Shown here in pieces: positions 27,692-38,979 of a stretch of 64,000 nucleotides of DNA. A program made the translations under genes and the position numbers. Each line of letters starts with the position of its first letter. Positions within the stretch are counted from its first letter, which is position 1. Source of the stretch: Pythium myriotylum (Eukaryota; Oomycota; Peronosporomycetes; Pythiales; Pythiaceae); contig JALJCQ010000017.1 of NCBI GenBank assembly GCA_023091665.1, positions 744,001 through 808,000 of the forward strand, given 5' to 3'. The notes beneath the pieces were generated by a model. That model did no database searches, was not told where the DNA came from, and saw nothing but the letters and a program-made list of their open reading frames with translations.

Positions 27692-29398
27692 CTACTGTGG
27701 AATGCTAGTATAGCCGCGTCGACGCTTCGCGATAACTGCAAGCGCAGCCGCGCCTACGACTGCGGCCCCAATCACACCATCAACGATATACTTCGTAGAA
27801 CTGGTCGATGAAGCATTCTGGGCGAGCGAAGAGTCAGTCGCGTCATTGCTGTCGAGGCAGCGGGTCGACGCCACCTTCTTGAACCACTTGGCCGACGGAC
27901 GAGGGATTCGAGCGAGATCCGTCGGCTGCGCCTCATAATAGTCGGGCTGGCCCGCTTGCTCCGTGAAGTTGACGTAGTACATACCGAAGCGAGGACCGTA
28001 CGAGCCCCACTCGTAGTTGTCGAGGAACGACCACGCCGTGTAGCCGATGACCGGGATCTTCTCCTCGTGGATCGCGATGTAGACTTGCTCGACGAATTTC
28101 TGGAAGTAATTGAGCTGGTCATAGTTCTCGATATCGTCGTTGCCGCACCAGCCGTTCTCAGTGAGAAGGATGTCTGCAGTGGGGTCGTGCGCATGAACCC
28201 ATTTCATATACTCGAGGTAACCGGGTGCGTAACCTGTGAACTGCTTGCAGTAGTTGTTGCCATGGCGATCCACTTTACCCTGGAATGATCCTGGTACGAG
28301 CTGGCTTTGATCAATTGCTTTATCCTTGGGCCACCCTGGGAGGAGGTCGTCACACTTGGTCAACGACGTTGGTGAGTCACAGTCCATAACTGCGTTGGAG
28401 CCGTAATGGTTCAGCATGAAAAGGTCGTAAGAGCCTTTCAGAAGCTTGGTCTCTTCTTCAGTGAACTTTGGGAGACGGTCGCCAGCACGTTCGCGCATCG
28501 CAGAAGGGTAGTCACCTGAAACAATCGGCTCCAGAAACCAGCCCATGTCAAATTGCATCCCACGCTCAGCAGCTGCGACGTCCTTCGGGTTGGAGGCGTT
28601 GAGAGGGTAATAAAACTGCGAGACCAGCACGATACCAATCCTTCCCTTTTCACCGATGGCTCCACTTTTCTTGAGATCTCGGAATCGTGCGACTGACTTG
28701 GCGTGCGAAAGAAGCAAATTCTTCGACGCAACATACGCCTGGGTATCCGAACCTGAATAGCCAGGCGCGTGGATTCCGAGACTGTACCCGAGACCGATTG
28801 ACGACTGTGGCTCGTTAAAAGTCGTCCACAGATCAACTTTGTGTCCATATTCCTTGAAGACCAGATCCGAATAATCCACAAAATGGTCTTGGATCTCGGC
28901 ATTCAGCCACCCAGGCGGTGAAAAGAGTTTTTGGAACTCGGATGGCAAATCCCAGTGATAGAGCGTCAAGATCGGCTCGATCTTGTTCGCGCGAAGCTCG
29001 TCGATCAACGAGTGATAAAACGCAACGCCCTCCGCATTCACCTTCATGCGCTTCGTACTCGCATCCCAGTTCATCACACGCGACCACGAGATCGAGAACC
29101 GGAACGACTGCAGACCCGTCTCCACCATGAGCTTGATGTCGTCCTTGTACCGGTGGTAGAAGTCGTCGGCGACGTTGGCGCAGAGGTATCCTTCTTTTTC
29201 TCTGCAGAAGTCGTCCCAGATGCTGGGTGTGCGGCCGCCCTCTTTGACGGCGCCTTCAACTTGGTAGGCGGCCGTGGCCGAGCCGAACATGAAGTCGTCG
29301 GGGAAGCATCGCGGTTGGGACGCAGCAGCCGAGGAGAGTGTGGCCGCTACGGCCGAGAGGGTAGCAGAGGCAATTGTCAGGCACGCTGAGATGCGCAT
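27692..29398 (-). CDS. GH1 beta-glucosidase-like, membrane-anchored (copy 3)
   Basis: 568 residues from ATG 29398 (signal peptide MRISACLTIASATLSAVA...); an in-frame ATG 84 bp upstream would precede it with a non-signal stretch. Acid/base Glu196 (TFNEP), nucleophile Glu414 (LTENGW). The post-NEP loop is QSSIGLGYSLGIHAPGYSG. Membrane segment near the C-terminus (VDGVIGAAVVGAAALAVIA) followed by KRRRGYTSIPQ, the same terminal peptide as copy 2. It lies in tandem with copy 2 and head-to-head with copy 4 across 651 bp. The 341-bp conversion block makes its N-terminal part identical to copy 2. Confidence 0.93.
   Translation of the reverse strand: MRISACLTIASATLSAVAATLSSAAASQPRCFPDDFMFGSATAAYQVEGAVKEGGRTPSIWDDFCREKEGYLCANVADDFYHRYKDDIKLMVETGLQSFRFSISWSRVMNWDASTKRMKVNAEGVAFYHSLIDELRANKIEPILTLYHWDLPSEFQKLFSPPGWLNAEIQDHFVDYSDLVFKEYGHKVDLWTTFNEPQSSIGLGYSLGIHAPGYSGSDTQAYVASKNLLLSHAKSVARFRDLKKSGAIGEKGRIGIVLVSQFYYPLNASNPKDVAAAERGMQFDMGWFLEPIVSGDYPSAMRERAGDRLPKFTEEETKLLKGSYDLFMLNHYGSNAVMDCDSPTSLTKCDDLLPGWPKDKAIDQSQLVPGSFQGKVDRHGNNYCKQFTGYAPGYLEYMKWVHAHDPTADILLTENGWCGNDDIENYDQLNYFQKFVEQVYIAIHEEKIPVIGYTAWSFLDNYEWGSYGPRFGMYYVNFTEQAGQPDYYEAQPTDLARIPRPSAKWFKKVASTRCLDSNDATDSSLAQNASSTSSTKYIVDGVIGAAVVGAAALAVIAKRRRGYTSIPQ
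28944..29284 (-). repeat. 341-bp block identical to 26634-26974
   Basis: Partner of the block in GH1 copy 2; boundaries fall inside the coding region on both sides. Confidence 0.8.
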
Positions 29399-29897
29399 GG
29401 TGCACAGAAGCGTTGGAGCGCGAAAGCCGAAGTGTCGATGCCAATCACGCAGTCTCAAGAAGAGGATGAGAGGATCTCGCATAATCGTGGAGATGAGCGT
29501 CGACGTGTTGATTGGATCTGGACCCCAACCCTATCAAATCATTGTATTTTACCCAACCAATTCAAGAACGCGAGCATTGCTTTCATAATCGAATGGAGAG
29601 TGCATCGACCTGTTGATGCCAGGACCTTACCTCAATCCATTGCTTTGTCGTCTCAGAGGAAGACGAGTTCCCGAGGGAAAACTGCCGTTCGCCCAATGCA
29701 TGCACCATTGAGGGCCACTTGGCTTCGGCACCAACCGCAATCGTCGAGTTGATTGCAACTGAGCATTTTAATTCGCTCTCTACTATTCAGTGAGGAGTCT
29801 CGAATCGGCGACTCCAAACCTGGACTGCTACGCGGACTTGATTCGCTTGAGTCTTCACGAGTGTGGATGAGGTCAGATGGGATCTGTTCTCTTGCAT
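29399..29897. other. Divergent GH1 intergenic region
   Basis: Part of the 651-bp region between head-to-head GH1 copies 3 and 4. No gene; the right part continues into the duplicated promoter block. Confidence 0.5.
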
Positions 29898-30049
29898 CCA
29901 CAAATTACCACGGCAGCTGAAGACGGCAACTTCGCATGCCCGTCAACGTAATCTCCAACTTGAAGTCAGGCGTTGATTACTTGAAGATGGATGGTTCTCG
30001 CCACGGAACCTGCCAGTTCGAAACTTGCGCATTCCCACTGAAGTTATCC
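29898..30049 (+). promoter_or_regulatory. Duplicated upstream region of GH1 copy 4
   Basis: Closely similar, in reverse orientation, to 47795-47962 upstream of GH1 copy 6, apart from indels. It shares ACAAATTACCACGGCAGCTG and a block around 29945-29990. GCGCATTCCCACTGAAG at 30028-30044 is the initiator-like element just before the ATG. Confidence 0.65.
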
Positions 30050-31750
30050 ATGCGCCTCTTGCTCTCGCTCGCCGCAGCCGTCGGAATTGTCTCGGTATCG
30101 GGTGTCGCTGCTGAGCCGCGATGCTTCCCTGACGATTTCATGTTCGGCTCGGCCACGGCAGCCTACCAAGTTGAAGGTGCTGTCCGAGAAGGAGGACGGG
30201 AGCCATGCGTTTGGGACGAATGGTGCCGCATCAAACCCAATGTGCAGTGTGCGAACGTCGCCGACGACTTTTACCACCGGTATAAGGACGACATCAAGCT
30301 CATGGTCGAGACGGGACTGCACTCGTTCCGGTTCTCGGTCGCGTGGTCGCGTGTGATGAACTGGGATAAGACAACGAAGCGCATGAAGCCGAATCCGGAG
30401 GGCATCAAGTTCTACCACTCGCTGATTGATGAGCTTCGCGCGAATAATATCGTACCGATCCTCACGCTTTACCACTACGACCTCCCATTGGTGCTAGAGA
30501 AGGAACTGACACCCGGCGGATGGCTGAATGAGGAGATCCAGGACCATTTTCTTGATTTCTCAGACCTCGTCTTCCGAGAGTACGGTGCAAAAGTGGACCT
30601 GTGGACGACATTTAATGAGCCACTAGGTGTGATCGGTTATGCTTACGGCATGGGTCTGGTCATGCCGCCTGCACTGTCCGGATCAGATACCCAGGCTTAC
30701 GTGGCCTCCAAGAACCTCCTCGTGTCACACGCCAAGTCCGTAGCTCTCTTCCGTGAGCTCAAGAAGGAAGGCGTCGTGGGTGCCAAGGCACGCATTAGCA
30801 TCGTGCTGGTATCGTCGTACTACTACCCACTCGATCCATCCAACCCGAAGGACATTGAGGCGGCTGAACGCGGTATGCAGTTCGATATGGGCTGGTTCCT
30901 TGAGCCAATCGTCTCTGGCGACTACCCAGCAGTGATGCGAGAACGGGCTGGAGACCGCCTCCCAAAGTTCTCTGAGGAGGAGTCGAAGCTTCTCAAGGGC
31001 TCTTACGATCTCTTCATGCTCAACCACTACTTCTCCAACGCCGTCACCGACTGTGACTCGCCGACTTCTGTCACCAAGTGCGAGGATCTGCCACCTGGAT
31101 GGCCTCGTGACAAGGCTATTGACGCTGCTCATGTGATCCCCGGGTCGATGCAGGGCAAGGTCGACAAGCGCGGCAACGATCATTGCACAATGTTCACAGG
31201 ATACCCGCCAGGATACGTCGAGTACATGAAGTGGGTCCACGCCAAAGATCCATCTGCTGACATCCTTCTCACCGAGAACGGTTGGTGTGGCGACGACAAG
31301 ATTGACAACTTGGAGCAGCTCAAGTTCTTCAAGCTTTTCTTGGAGCAGGTTTACATCGCCGTCCACGACGAGAAGCTCCCTGTCATCGGCTACACGGCCT
31401 GGTCGTTCCTCGACAATTACGAGTGGGGGACCTACGACTCGCGATTCGGTCTCTACTACGTCAACTACTCGGAACAGACGGGATCGCCAGACTTCTACGA
31501 GCCGAAGCCGACGGATCTCACTCGGATTCCTCGCACGTCGGCCAATTGGTTCAAGAAAGTCGCGACAACGCGTTGTTTGGACGGATGGAGCGAACTCGAA
31601 GCCGAGCAGCTGGCCTTGGCAAGGGCCGACGAAGCAAGCACCAGCTTTTTCGGGATTGGCATTCTTGTGGCAGCAGTCATTGGTGTCGCTGTTGCATTAA
31701 TTGCCGCGAGGAAGCGCCGCCGAGGGTACGAGGCCATCCCATTATTGTAG
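30050..31750 (+). CDS. GH1 beta-glucosidase-like, membrane-anchored (copy 4)
   Basis: 566 residues from ATG 30050 (signal peptide MRLLLSLAAAVGIVSVSGVA). An upstream in-frame ATG (29936) lies in the conserved promoter and is rejected. Acid/base Glu190, nucleophile Glu409. Post-NEP loop LGVIGYAYGMGLVMPPALSG is one residue longer than in the closest paralog, copy 6, from which it otherwise differs little. Membrane segment near the C-terminus (FFGIGILVAAVIGVAVALIA), then RKRRRGYEAIPLL with Tyr-x-x-Ile plus a terminal dileucine. The 3' part (about 31367-31584) is nearly identical to the broken copy 5. Confidence 0.93.
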   Translation: MRLLLSLAAAVGIVSVSGVAAEPRCFPDDFMFGSATAAYQVEGAVREGGREPCVWDEWCRIKPNVQCANVADDFYHRYKDDIKLMVETGLHSFRFSVAWSRVMNWDKTTKRMKPNPEGIKFYHSLIDELRANNIVPILTLYHYDLPLVLEKELTPGGWLNEEIQDHFLDFSDLVFREYGAKVDLWTTFNEPLGVIGYAYGMGLVMPPALSGSDTQAYVASKNLLVSHAKSVALFRELKKEGVVGAKARISIVLVSSYYYPLDPSNPKDIEAAERGMQFDMGWFLEPIVSGDYPAVMRERAGDRLPKFSEEESKLLKGSYDLFMLNHYFSNAVTDCDSPTSVTKCEDLPPGWPRDKAIDAAHVIPGSMQGKVDKRGNDHCTMFTGYPPGYVEYMKWVHAKDPSADILLTENGWCGDDKIDNLEQLKFFKLFLEQVYIAVHDEKLPVIGYTAWSFLDNYEWGTYDSRFGLYYVNYSEQTGSPDFYEPKPTDLTRIPRTSANWFKKVATTRCLDGWSELEAEQLALARADEASTSFFGIGILVAAVIGVAVALIAARKRRRGYEAIPLL

Positions 31751-33001
31751 GTCTCCAGATACTGCCGTCGCGAATGATCGAATTTGCCCTCAAGTACGCT
31801 GCGTCCCCTTGAGCTGAGTGGAGCCCGACTACGTTGATCCCTTTAGCATTCTGGAGTTTATCTTCTTCATGGATCGAATACAATATGATACATCGCGATA
31901 TACGTCGTAAATAGGGGGATGCTTGCAGATATGAATCGAATTTGACTCGCCATCAAGTCTTCCTTCGGAGTGCCAGAAGAGGTCGCGCTGGCCTCGCCGT
32001 CATGGTCCAAGAAGTCGCGTTGGCCTCTCCTTCATGATCCAAAATCATCTGCATCTCTGGTTGACTAACCAGCCATTTTAAGCTACTTTAGCTCGTTTCT
32101 TGGTAGCTTATCGAAAGAAACTTCATGAACCCTAGTGCGAAGCGTTTGGGTCCACTTCTTGAACTCAGCAGAAGCCACCCAGAGCCTACCCTCCATTAGA
32201 GGTTCGGCTTACGCACATCCAGAAATGACAACTGGCGAATCAGAGTGTTGCTATTGGACTTTTCCTTGGTCTCTTCCGAATTGCTGGGCGCTGTTATGGA
32301 TCATTTTACACTGCTCAGCATAACAGGACACTGATGCAGCTGCAGGGGCGTGCCGTGAACACAAAACTCGAAGTCGGCCTCTTCCCAGTAAACAATTTTC
32401 TGTCCTCTTTGAAACAGTACATTTGCATGGGTTCGGTTTTCCTGATCTTCATTACATGTTGTTGAAGCAGACGTAAATGATACAATACTTGTCAGTTCGA
32501 CCAGCGAAAGTCACTGGCTTGGAAACCCATCTCGTCGCACTTTTGGGACACGGAGTCTCCGTAGTGACTCTCGACGGGACTGCTGGATGGCTGAGTGGTC
32601 CTGCATGAGTGCAGTACCAGAAGACCCCTCGACGCGGTGTACTTTGATAGCCACCCGACGCCATTCCGCTGTGGCCCACATCTGAGCAATCTCAGTCCGC
32701 ATGGAGATGGTGTCCAGTTGGTGGGCTCGAACTTCTGTTTGGGAAGAAAAATACCGATCTCTGTCGATTCGAATACTAGGCATCGATTTGTTAAAATTAC
32801 TTTTACGCGTCATCGATTCGCTAATATCACAAGTCTGCGTCTGAAAACTACCTGAGCAATCAGGTAAAGTCCCGTAAATTACAAACACATAATCACGGAC
32901 GATTTCCCACACCTCAACAGCTTCACCAGGACACTCTCCATACGCTCTCCCTTCTCTTGCCTCGTGAGCTTCGTGGCCTGGGATGCAAGAGGCGCCAGAG
33001 T
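31751..33001. other. Intergenic with a short tandem duplication
   Basis: 1.25 kb without a recognisable gene. Two imperfect direct repeats of about 33 bp are at 31975-32008 and 32009-32041 (core GTCGCG(C/T)TGGCCTC...TTCATG-type). Nothing else stands out. Confidence 0.5.
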
Positions 33002-33017
33002 GCTCACTCTGCAATTT
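33002..33017 (+). promoter_or_regulatory. Near-perfect initiator/FPR core promoter
   Basis: GCTCACTCTGCAATTT matches 15 of 16 positions of GCTCATTYYNCAWTTT, 25 bp before the ATG of the interrupted M28 gene. The promoter is therefore intact although the coding region is not. Confidence 0.65.
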
Positions 33018-33042
33018 GCCTCGTCCTGTTCAAGCCTTCGCC

Positions 33043-35340
33043 ATGCTGAGACCCAAGACCAACTTGACCAGACGCGCAACCGAGAAGACGCCGTTCGTCG
33101 CCTCTGCCGACCACCCACGACGCCCATGGCTCCGTTCGATAGGTGTCGTCGGTGTGCTTGCAGTCGCAGCGACGTACGCTGTCTCGTTGATCGCCCAGCC
33201 ACCGGTGCCAGCGCTTCATGCGGCTCAGCCCATCACAGTCTCACTTTTGGACACGAACCAGACGCAGGGAGTTGACTTTGAGAAGGTCTTTGTGGACGGT
33301 ATCGACCGCGAGAAGCTCAAGGAGTATCTCCACGCGTATGCGAGCAAGCCGCATCCGGTGGGATAGAAGCAAGACTACGCCACGGCTGTGTATACCAAGG
33401 AGCAGTTTGAGAAATTCGGATTGAAGGCCGAGATCATCGAGTACTACACGTTACTATCCGAGCCTCGCCGCGTGCCACGTGTGGCCATCACGGCTCCAGC
33501 AAACGCTGTGCGCCAGCTCAATATCACGGAAGCTGTGGTTGAGGGCGATGAATGCACAAAGGGTACGGATGCGCTGCCGCCATACCTTGCCTACTCGTCG
33601 TCGGGCAACGTCACAGCGCCAATTGTGTACGTCAACTACGGTCGTCTTCAGGACTTTCAGTGGCTCGTTGACAATGGCGTCGATCTCAAGGGTAAGATCG
33701 CGCTAATCCGATACGGCTTCATCTTTCGCGGTCTCAAGATTGCGCTCGCGGAGCAGCATGGCATGGTTGGTACACTCATTTACTCGGACCCAAAAGACGA
33801 CGGCTTCGTCGTCGGACCTGTCTACCCTGACGGCCTCTGGCGTCCAGAAGACTCGTTCCAACGCGGCTCAGGACAGTACCTCTCGATTTACGGTGGCGAC
33901 CCATTGACGCCAGGTTTCGGCTCCGTCAAAGGAGCCCCTTACTTGACGATCGATGAAGCCACAAACATCCCACACTCCCCCGCGACCGTGTTAAGTTATG
34001 GGCAGGCCACTCACATTCTCCGATCGCTTGGAGGCAAGAAGGCCCCGGAGACGTGGCAGGGAGCTATTTCACTCCCGAATGGCTACTTCCTCGGTGATGA
34101 CGGCGGAACCGAAGTCAACATTGATCTTGACATTGACAACAGCGTTCGCCCGATCTGGGACGTCATCGGCACGATCGAAGGCGCGATCGAGCCGGATCAA
34201 CATGTGATTATTGGCAACCATCGTGACGGCTGGGTGTGTGGTGCTGTGGATCCGTCAAGTGGCTCGTCGACCATGCTCGAGATTGCACGTGGGTACGGTG
34301 AGTTGCTCAAGCAGGGCTGGCGTCCGCGTCGAACGATCAAGCTCGCGTCCTGGGATGGTGAAGAAGCTGGTCTATTGGGCAGCACGGAGTACGCGGAGGA
34401 CAACCAGAAAGAACTCTTGGAGAAAGCAGTTGCCTACATTAACGTGGATGTGACGTTCGGACCATCGATTAATGCAGGAAGCACTCCCTCAATCGCCGAA
34501 TTCCTGTTCGAGACAGCCAAGAGTGTCCCTCCCAACAAGTTCTACGGCAACGAGACCTTTGATACGCTGTACGACCAGTGGGTGGCGCAGTCTACCGCTG
34601 CTCGTGCTAAGAATCCGCTGTTGGATGCAGTCACGCTAGCTCCTGACCATCTCATTGCGTTTCTTGGCACGGGTACGGACTTCACGGCCTTCTACCAGCA
34701 CTTGGGTATCATCTCAGCCAACCTCTACTTCGCATTCAATCAGGCACCATATGGTGTCTATCACTCGACGATGGACTCGCCTATGTACCTCGAGACTCAA
34801 GCCGATCCGCACTACTCGTCACAGTTCACGACGGCACAGTGGTGGGGCTTGCTCACGTTGCGACTCGCCACGCTCCAAGTGCTGCCGTTTGACTTCACCA
34901 CATACGGTGTTGCGATGAACAAGGACATCTCCAACCTCGAGAAGCAGACTAAGGCCCTCAAGCTGGATATCGATTACTCTGGCCTTCGCCGGTCGATTGA
35001 CCACTTTGTCTCAGAGGCGGTCAAATTCTCGAAGTACACGGAGCGATTCAAGTCCAAGCTCGAAGCAGGGAAGAAGACCGACGAGGACGCACTCAAGTTC
35101 AACGAGAAGCTCATCCGCCTCGAGCGCCAATTCGTCTCAGAGAAGGGCCTTCCGCATCGCCCATGGTATCGCCACGTGATCTTTGGCCCAGGCTTTTACG
35201 AAGGCTACACCGGCGCTGCGTTCCCCGGTATTGCGGACGGCATCGTATTCAAGGATAACGCGACGACGATCCAGGCTCACGTGGACGATGTTGCAGTCAT
35301 TGTCAAGGCTGCCGGAGATTTCCTGACTGTGAAGAAGTAA
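33043..35340 (+). pseudogene. M28 glutamate carboxypeptidase II-like gene with one in-frame stop
   Basis: From ATG 33043 the frame encodes a tail, a membrane segment (about residues 28-48) and the family sequence up to SKPHPVG, then TAG at 33364-33366, where the paralogs have Ser in GSKQDYATAVYT. The same frame continues without another lesion to 35340 and keeps GNHRDGWVCG, SWDGEEAGLLGSTEY and YHSTMDS. So this is a single nonsense change in an otherwise full-length gene. The N-tail lacks the YGT-hydrophobic motif of its relatives. It is closest to the intact gene at 43306. Possible explanations are recent inactivation, allele-specific stop, sequencing error, or readthrough. Confidence 0.85.
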
Positions 35341-35503
35341 GCAGTGGAAGCTAGCAATGGCGGTCAACGTAGCCGCTTTGTTGTGCATTTTAACCGAAAC
35401 CACAAGATCCTTGTCTTATATCGTTGGAGAGAGCCTGTTCTATGCATTATTCGAACGGGGCGTTGTATCTTTGAGACAGTAGTGCGCCTCGTTTGAATCT
35501 CTT

Positions 35504-36499
35504 TTACCACTGGGTCCAACGCTCGAGGATCAAAGGTGTAAAGTACGTAATGAGGACGCTCGCTCCCGCGCGCAAGAGACTCATGTGGGCTTCGCGCACG
35601 ACGTCGTCCATCGAGCCCGTCGCGCGACCGTAGTCAGAGAGCATTTTGGACTTACCTGACACAACGTAGCACGCGACAGGGACCGACTCGCGACGCGCAA
35701 AGCGCGCGACAATGTTGGCGTAGAATAGCGACGGCTTGACAATGACGATGTCGGCACCTTCCCGCACGTCGCGTGCAAATGCAAGCTCGGCGTGGCTCGT
35801 GCTCCCGATCGGGTGCTGGTACCGCTTGCGGTCACCTTTCAGTGCCGACTCGATAGCGTCGCGGAACGGCGCGTACGTGATCGACGCTTTCTTTGCCGTG
35901 TACGCCATGATCGATACGTGCTCGTAGCCCTTGGTGTCCAACGCCGTGCGAATACGAGCAATGCGGTTGTCCATCATGTCAGACGAACAGACCATGTGCG
36001 CTCCGGCGCGTGCGTACGCGAGCGCAATAGTCACGAGGCGGTCGAGCGTCTTGGCGTTGTCCAAGATCTCTTCGCCGTCGACTGAGCGCAAGATGCCACA
36101 GTGGCCAGACTCGGTATAGTCGCACATGCACACGTCGTACGACACGAGGAGCTCAGGGAGCTGCTCGCGAAGGACTCTGATACACATGATCACGGGCGTG
36201 TCGTCGCCATCCGCGCGCGAGCCGTTGGCGTCCTTGTCTTCGACTTCGACGACGCCATAGAGCATGACCGTGCGGAGGCCTTTGGTCACGAGCGCGCGCA
36301 AGTGCGCAACGAGCGTTGAGTAGGTGCCATCCGATTGCTGGCCCCACTGCTTCTCGGGCTCGAAGCCGGGAATCACGCGGTCGTCAGCGCGTGCCGTGAC
36401 AAAGAGCGGATAGATGAGCTGCGACGGGTGAATGTGCGGCTCGCTCCACGCACGCTGCGCTGGGTGGTGGAGGCTCGAGTGGAGGCCTGTGCGCGTCAT
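35504..36499 (-). CDS. hemB: Porphobilinogen synthase (delta-aminolevulinic acid dehydratase)
   Basis: 331 residues, typical length. It condenses two 5-aminolevulinate molecules to porphobilinogen in heme synthesis. Schiff-base lysines are Lys203 (YTAKKAS) and Lys255 (VIVKPSLFY). The metal site DVCMCDYTESGHCG has Cys124, Cys126 and Cys134, the zinc-type set, and not the aspartates of plant and algal magnesium-dependent enzymes. The C-terminal TYFTPLILERW fits the family. No obvious organelle-targeting peptide, in keeping with a cytosolic enzyme. It is a housekeeping gene inside the hydrolase array, convergent with the interrupted M28 gene. Confidence 0.95.
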   Translation of the reverse strand: MTRTGLHSSLHHPAQRAWSEPHIHPSQLIYPLFVTARADDRVIPGFEPEKQWGQQSDGTYSTLVAHLRALVTKGLRTVMLYGVVEVEDKDANGSRADGDDTPVIMCIRVLREQLPELLVSYDVCMCDYTESGHCGILRSVDGEEILDNAKTLDRLVTIALAYARAGAHMVCSSDMMDNRIARIRTALDTKGYEHVSIMAYTAKKASITYAPFRDAIESALKGDRKRYQHPIGSTSHAELAFARDVREGADIVIVKPSLFYANIVARFARRESVPVACYVVSGKSKMLSDYGRATGSMDDVVREAHMSLLRAGASVLITYFTPLILERWTQW

Positions 36500-37129
36500 G
36501 ACACGACGTGCGATGGAGAGTTGCCAAGTGGCGTGCGAGCAGGACGAGTTCCCTGGAAGCCGCTGTCTCCTTCCTCTGAAAGGAGACAGAGAGCAATCAT
36601 GTCATGATTGTGCCTGCCAGACATTTTCTGGCGGATGGCACTGGAACGCCTGAAGGGGTTGTCAGCTCATGTTTCCCAGAATGCACAAAATTTGGGTAAG
36701 AACCATCAAGTATGGAAAATCATGCAGCGTAATAGAGGGCTTTTAACCTATCCCTAAAATACCTGTCGACGCAAATGTATTGAGGGTCACTATAATGACG
36801 CAGTATTACTTGGATAGAAGGTCGTCGCCTATGGGAATGCTTCGCTTGTGAGATAGAACTGAGAAGCCCGCCAACAAATCTTTTCTGAAACGATAGCCTC
36901 GTGATTGTTCGTTTGAACAGGTTCTCTTGTTTTGGTTTTGGTTGTTCTTGTTTTGATGTTGAGGAATCCGGAATTGGGTTGGGAATGGGCCAAGTTTGCA
37001 GTACTGTACTTCAACCTCCCATCTCTTTAGTGTAATCGGCCACTTGAATCAGGAGGACGATTATGCTCCTCCGGTTGTCTTCCACTTCGACGCCAGTCGG
37101 GCATTTGCATCGCTCCAGTCACTTGCTCC
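36500..37129. other. Intergenic between divergent hemB and GH1 copy 5
   Basis: 630 bp; no gene. A GT-rich stretch (TTTTGGTTTTGGTTGTTCTTG-like) runs through about 36925-36960. The initiator of GH1 copy 5 is not clear. Confidence 0.5.
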
Positions 37130-38835
37130 ATGCGGCTCTTGCTCTCGCTTGCAACGGCCGTCGGGCTCGTCTCGACGTCCGTTGTCGCTGCCGAGCCACG
37201 ATGTTTTCCTGATAACTTCATGTTCGGCTCGGCCACGGCTGCTTACCAAGTCGAAGGCGCCGTCAGCGAAGGCGGGCGGGAGCCCTGCATCTGGGACGAG
37301 TGGTGTCGCACCAAACCCGATGTGCAGTGCGCGAATGTCGCCGACGACTTTTACCACCGATACAAGGATGACGTCAAGCTGATGGTCGAGACGGGACTCC
37401 AATCGTTCCGCTTTTCGATTTCCTGGTCGCGTGTGATGAACTGGGATAAGACAACGAAGCGCATGAAGCCGAACCCGGAGGGCATCAAGTTCTACCACTC
37501 GCTGATCGACGAGCTGCGCCGCAACCACATCGAGCCAATTCTCACGCTGCACCACTTCGATCTCCTTTAGTGTTTGAAAAGGAGCTTTCTCCCGGTGGAT
37601 GGTTGAACCATGAGATCCAAGACCATTTCGTTGAGTTTTCGGACCTCGCCTTCCGAGAGTACGGACAAAAAGTCAATTTCTGGACGACGTTCAATGAGCC
37701 ATCGACGCTCATTCCGTTTGGTTACTCGACCGGTACCTGTCCTCCAGGATTGTCGGGATCGGGCACTCAGGAGTACATCGCATCAAAGAATCTTCTCGTG
37801 TCGCACGCCAAGTCGGTCGCTCGATTCCGCCAACTGAAGAAGGAAGGACTCATTGTGGACACGGCTCGCATCGGAATCGTGCTGGTGACGCAGTTCTACT
37901 ACCCACTTAACGCGTCCAACCCGAAGGATATCGAAGCTGCGGACCGCGGGATGCAATTCGACATGGGCTGGTTCCTCGAACCGATTGTTTCAGGTGACTT
38001 CCCGGCGTTGATGCGTGAGCGAGTTGGTACTCGTCTTCCCAAGTTCTCAGAGGAGGAATCTTGGCTTCTCAAGGGCTCGTACGATCTGTTCATGATCAAT
38101 CACTACGGCTCGAATGCTGTCACTGATTGTGATTCTCCTGAATCTGCCACCTCGTGCGAGTCCCTTCTTCCAGGTTGGCAGAAGGACAAGGGCATCGATT
38201 CTGCTCATCTCGTTCCTGGCTCAATGCAGGGCAAAGTCGACAAGCACGGCAACGACCACTGCTTGTTTTTCACGGGATACCCACCTGGATACCTCGAGTA
38301 TATCAAGTGGGTCCACGCCAAAGACCCATCCGCCGATATCCTTCTCACCGAGAATGGCTGGTGCGGTGACGACCAGATCGACAACCAGGATCAACTCAAA
38401 TATTTCCAGCAATTTGTTGAACAGGTCTACATCGCCATCCACGACGAGAAGCTCCCTGTCATCGGCTACACGGCCTGGTCGTTCCTCGACAACTACGAGT
38501 GGGGGACCTACGACTCGCGATTCGGTCTCTACTACGTCAACTACTCGGAACATACGGGGTCGCCAGACTTCTACGAGCCGAAGCCGACGGATCTCACTCG
38601 GATTCCTCGCACGTCGGCCAATTGGTTCAAGAAAGTCGCGACGACGCGTTGTCTGGACGGGTGGAGTGAACTCGAGGCCGAACAATCGGTTCTGAAGATG
38701 AATGTGCGTAAGCCGACCTTCCATTACGTAGGCGCTGGCGTGCTCTTGGTGGCTGCTGCCGCCGTAGTCGTGGCCTACGTGAAGACAAAGAAGCGCCGCC
38801 GTGGATACGAAGGAATCCCGCGACAGTACACGTGA
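37130..38835 (+). pseudogene. GH1 beta-glucosidase-like gene with a 1-bp frameshift (copy 5)
   Basis: The 5' part (37130-37569) encodes signal peptide MRLLLSLATAVGLVSTSVVA and GH1 sequence to HHFDLL, then a stop at 37568-37570. The next frame resumes at once with VFEKELSPGGW and runs to 38835. Comparison with paralogs (YHYDLPLVLEKEL) places a one-base deletion in the CTCCTTTA stretch, 37563-37569. Both catalytic glutamates are kept (TFNEP in the second part, codon at 37696; LTENGW), as are the membrane segment and the tail KKRRRGYEGIPRQYT. There is no other lesion. A sequencing error is the main alternative to a young pseudogene. Confidence 0.87.
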
Positions 38836-38979
38836 AGGTCCATACAATAGCAGAAACCTGGTTATTCCGCCAAGTACCATCGTTGAATACGTGTAGCGTC
38901 CAAAACAACATTCATGGTTTTCATAGTCTACGTACGTGGCCTTCTTCATCCTCCCACGCCAGACACACACAACTCTTTC

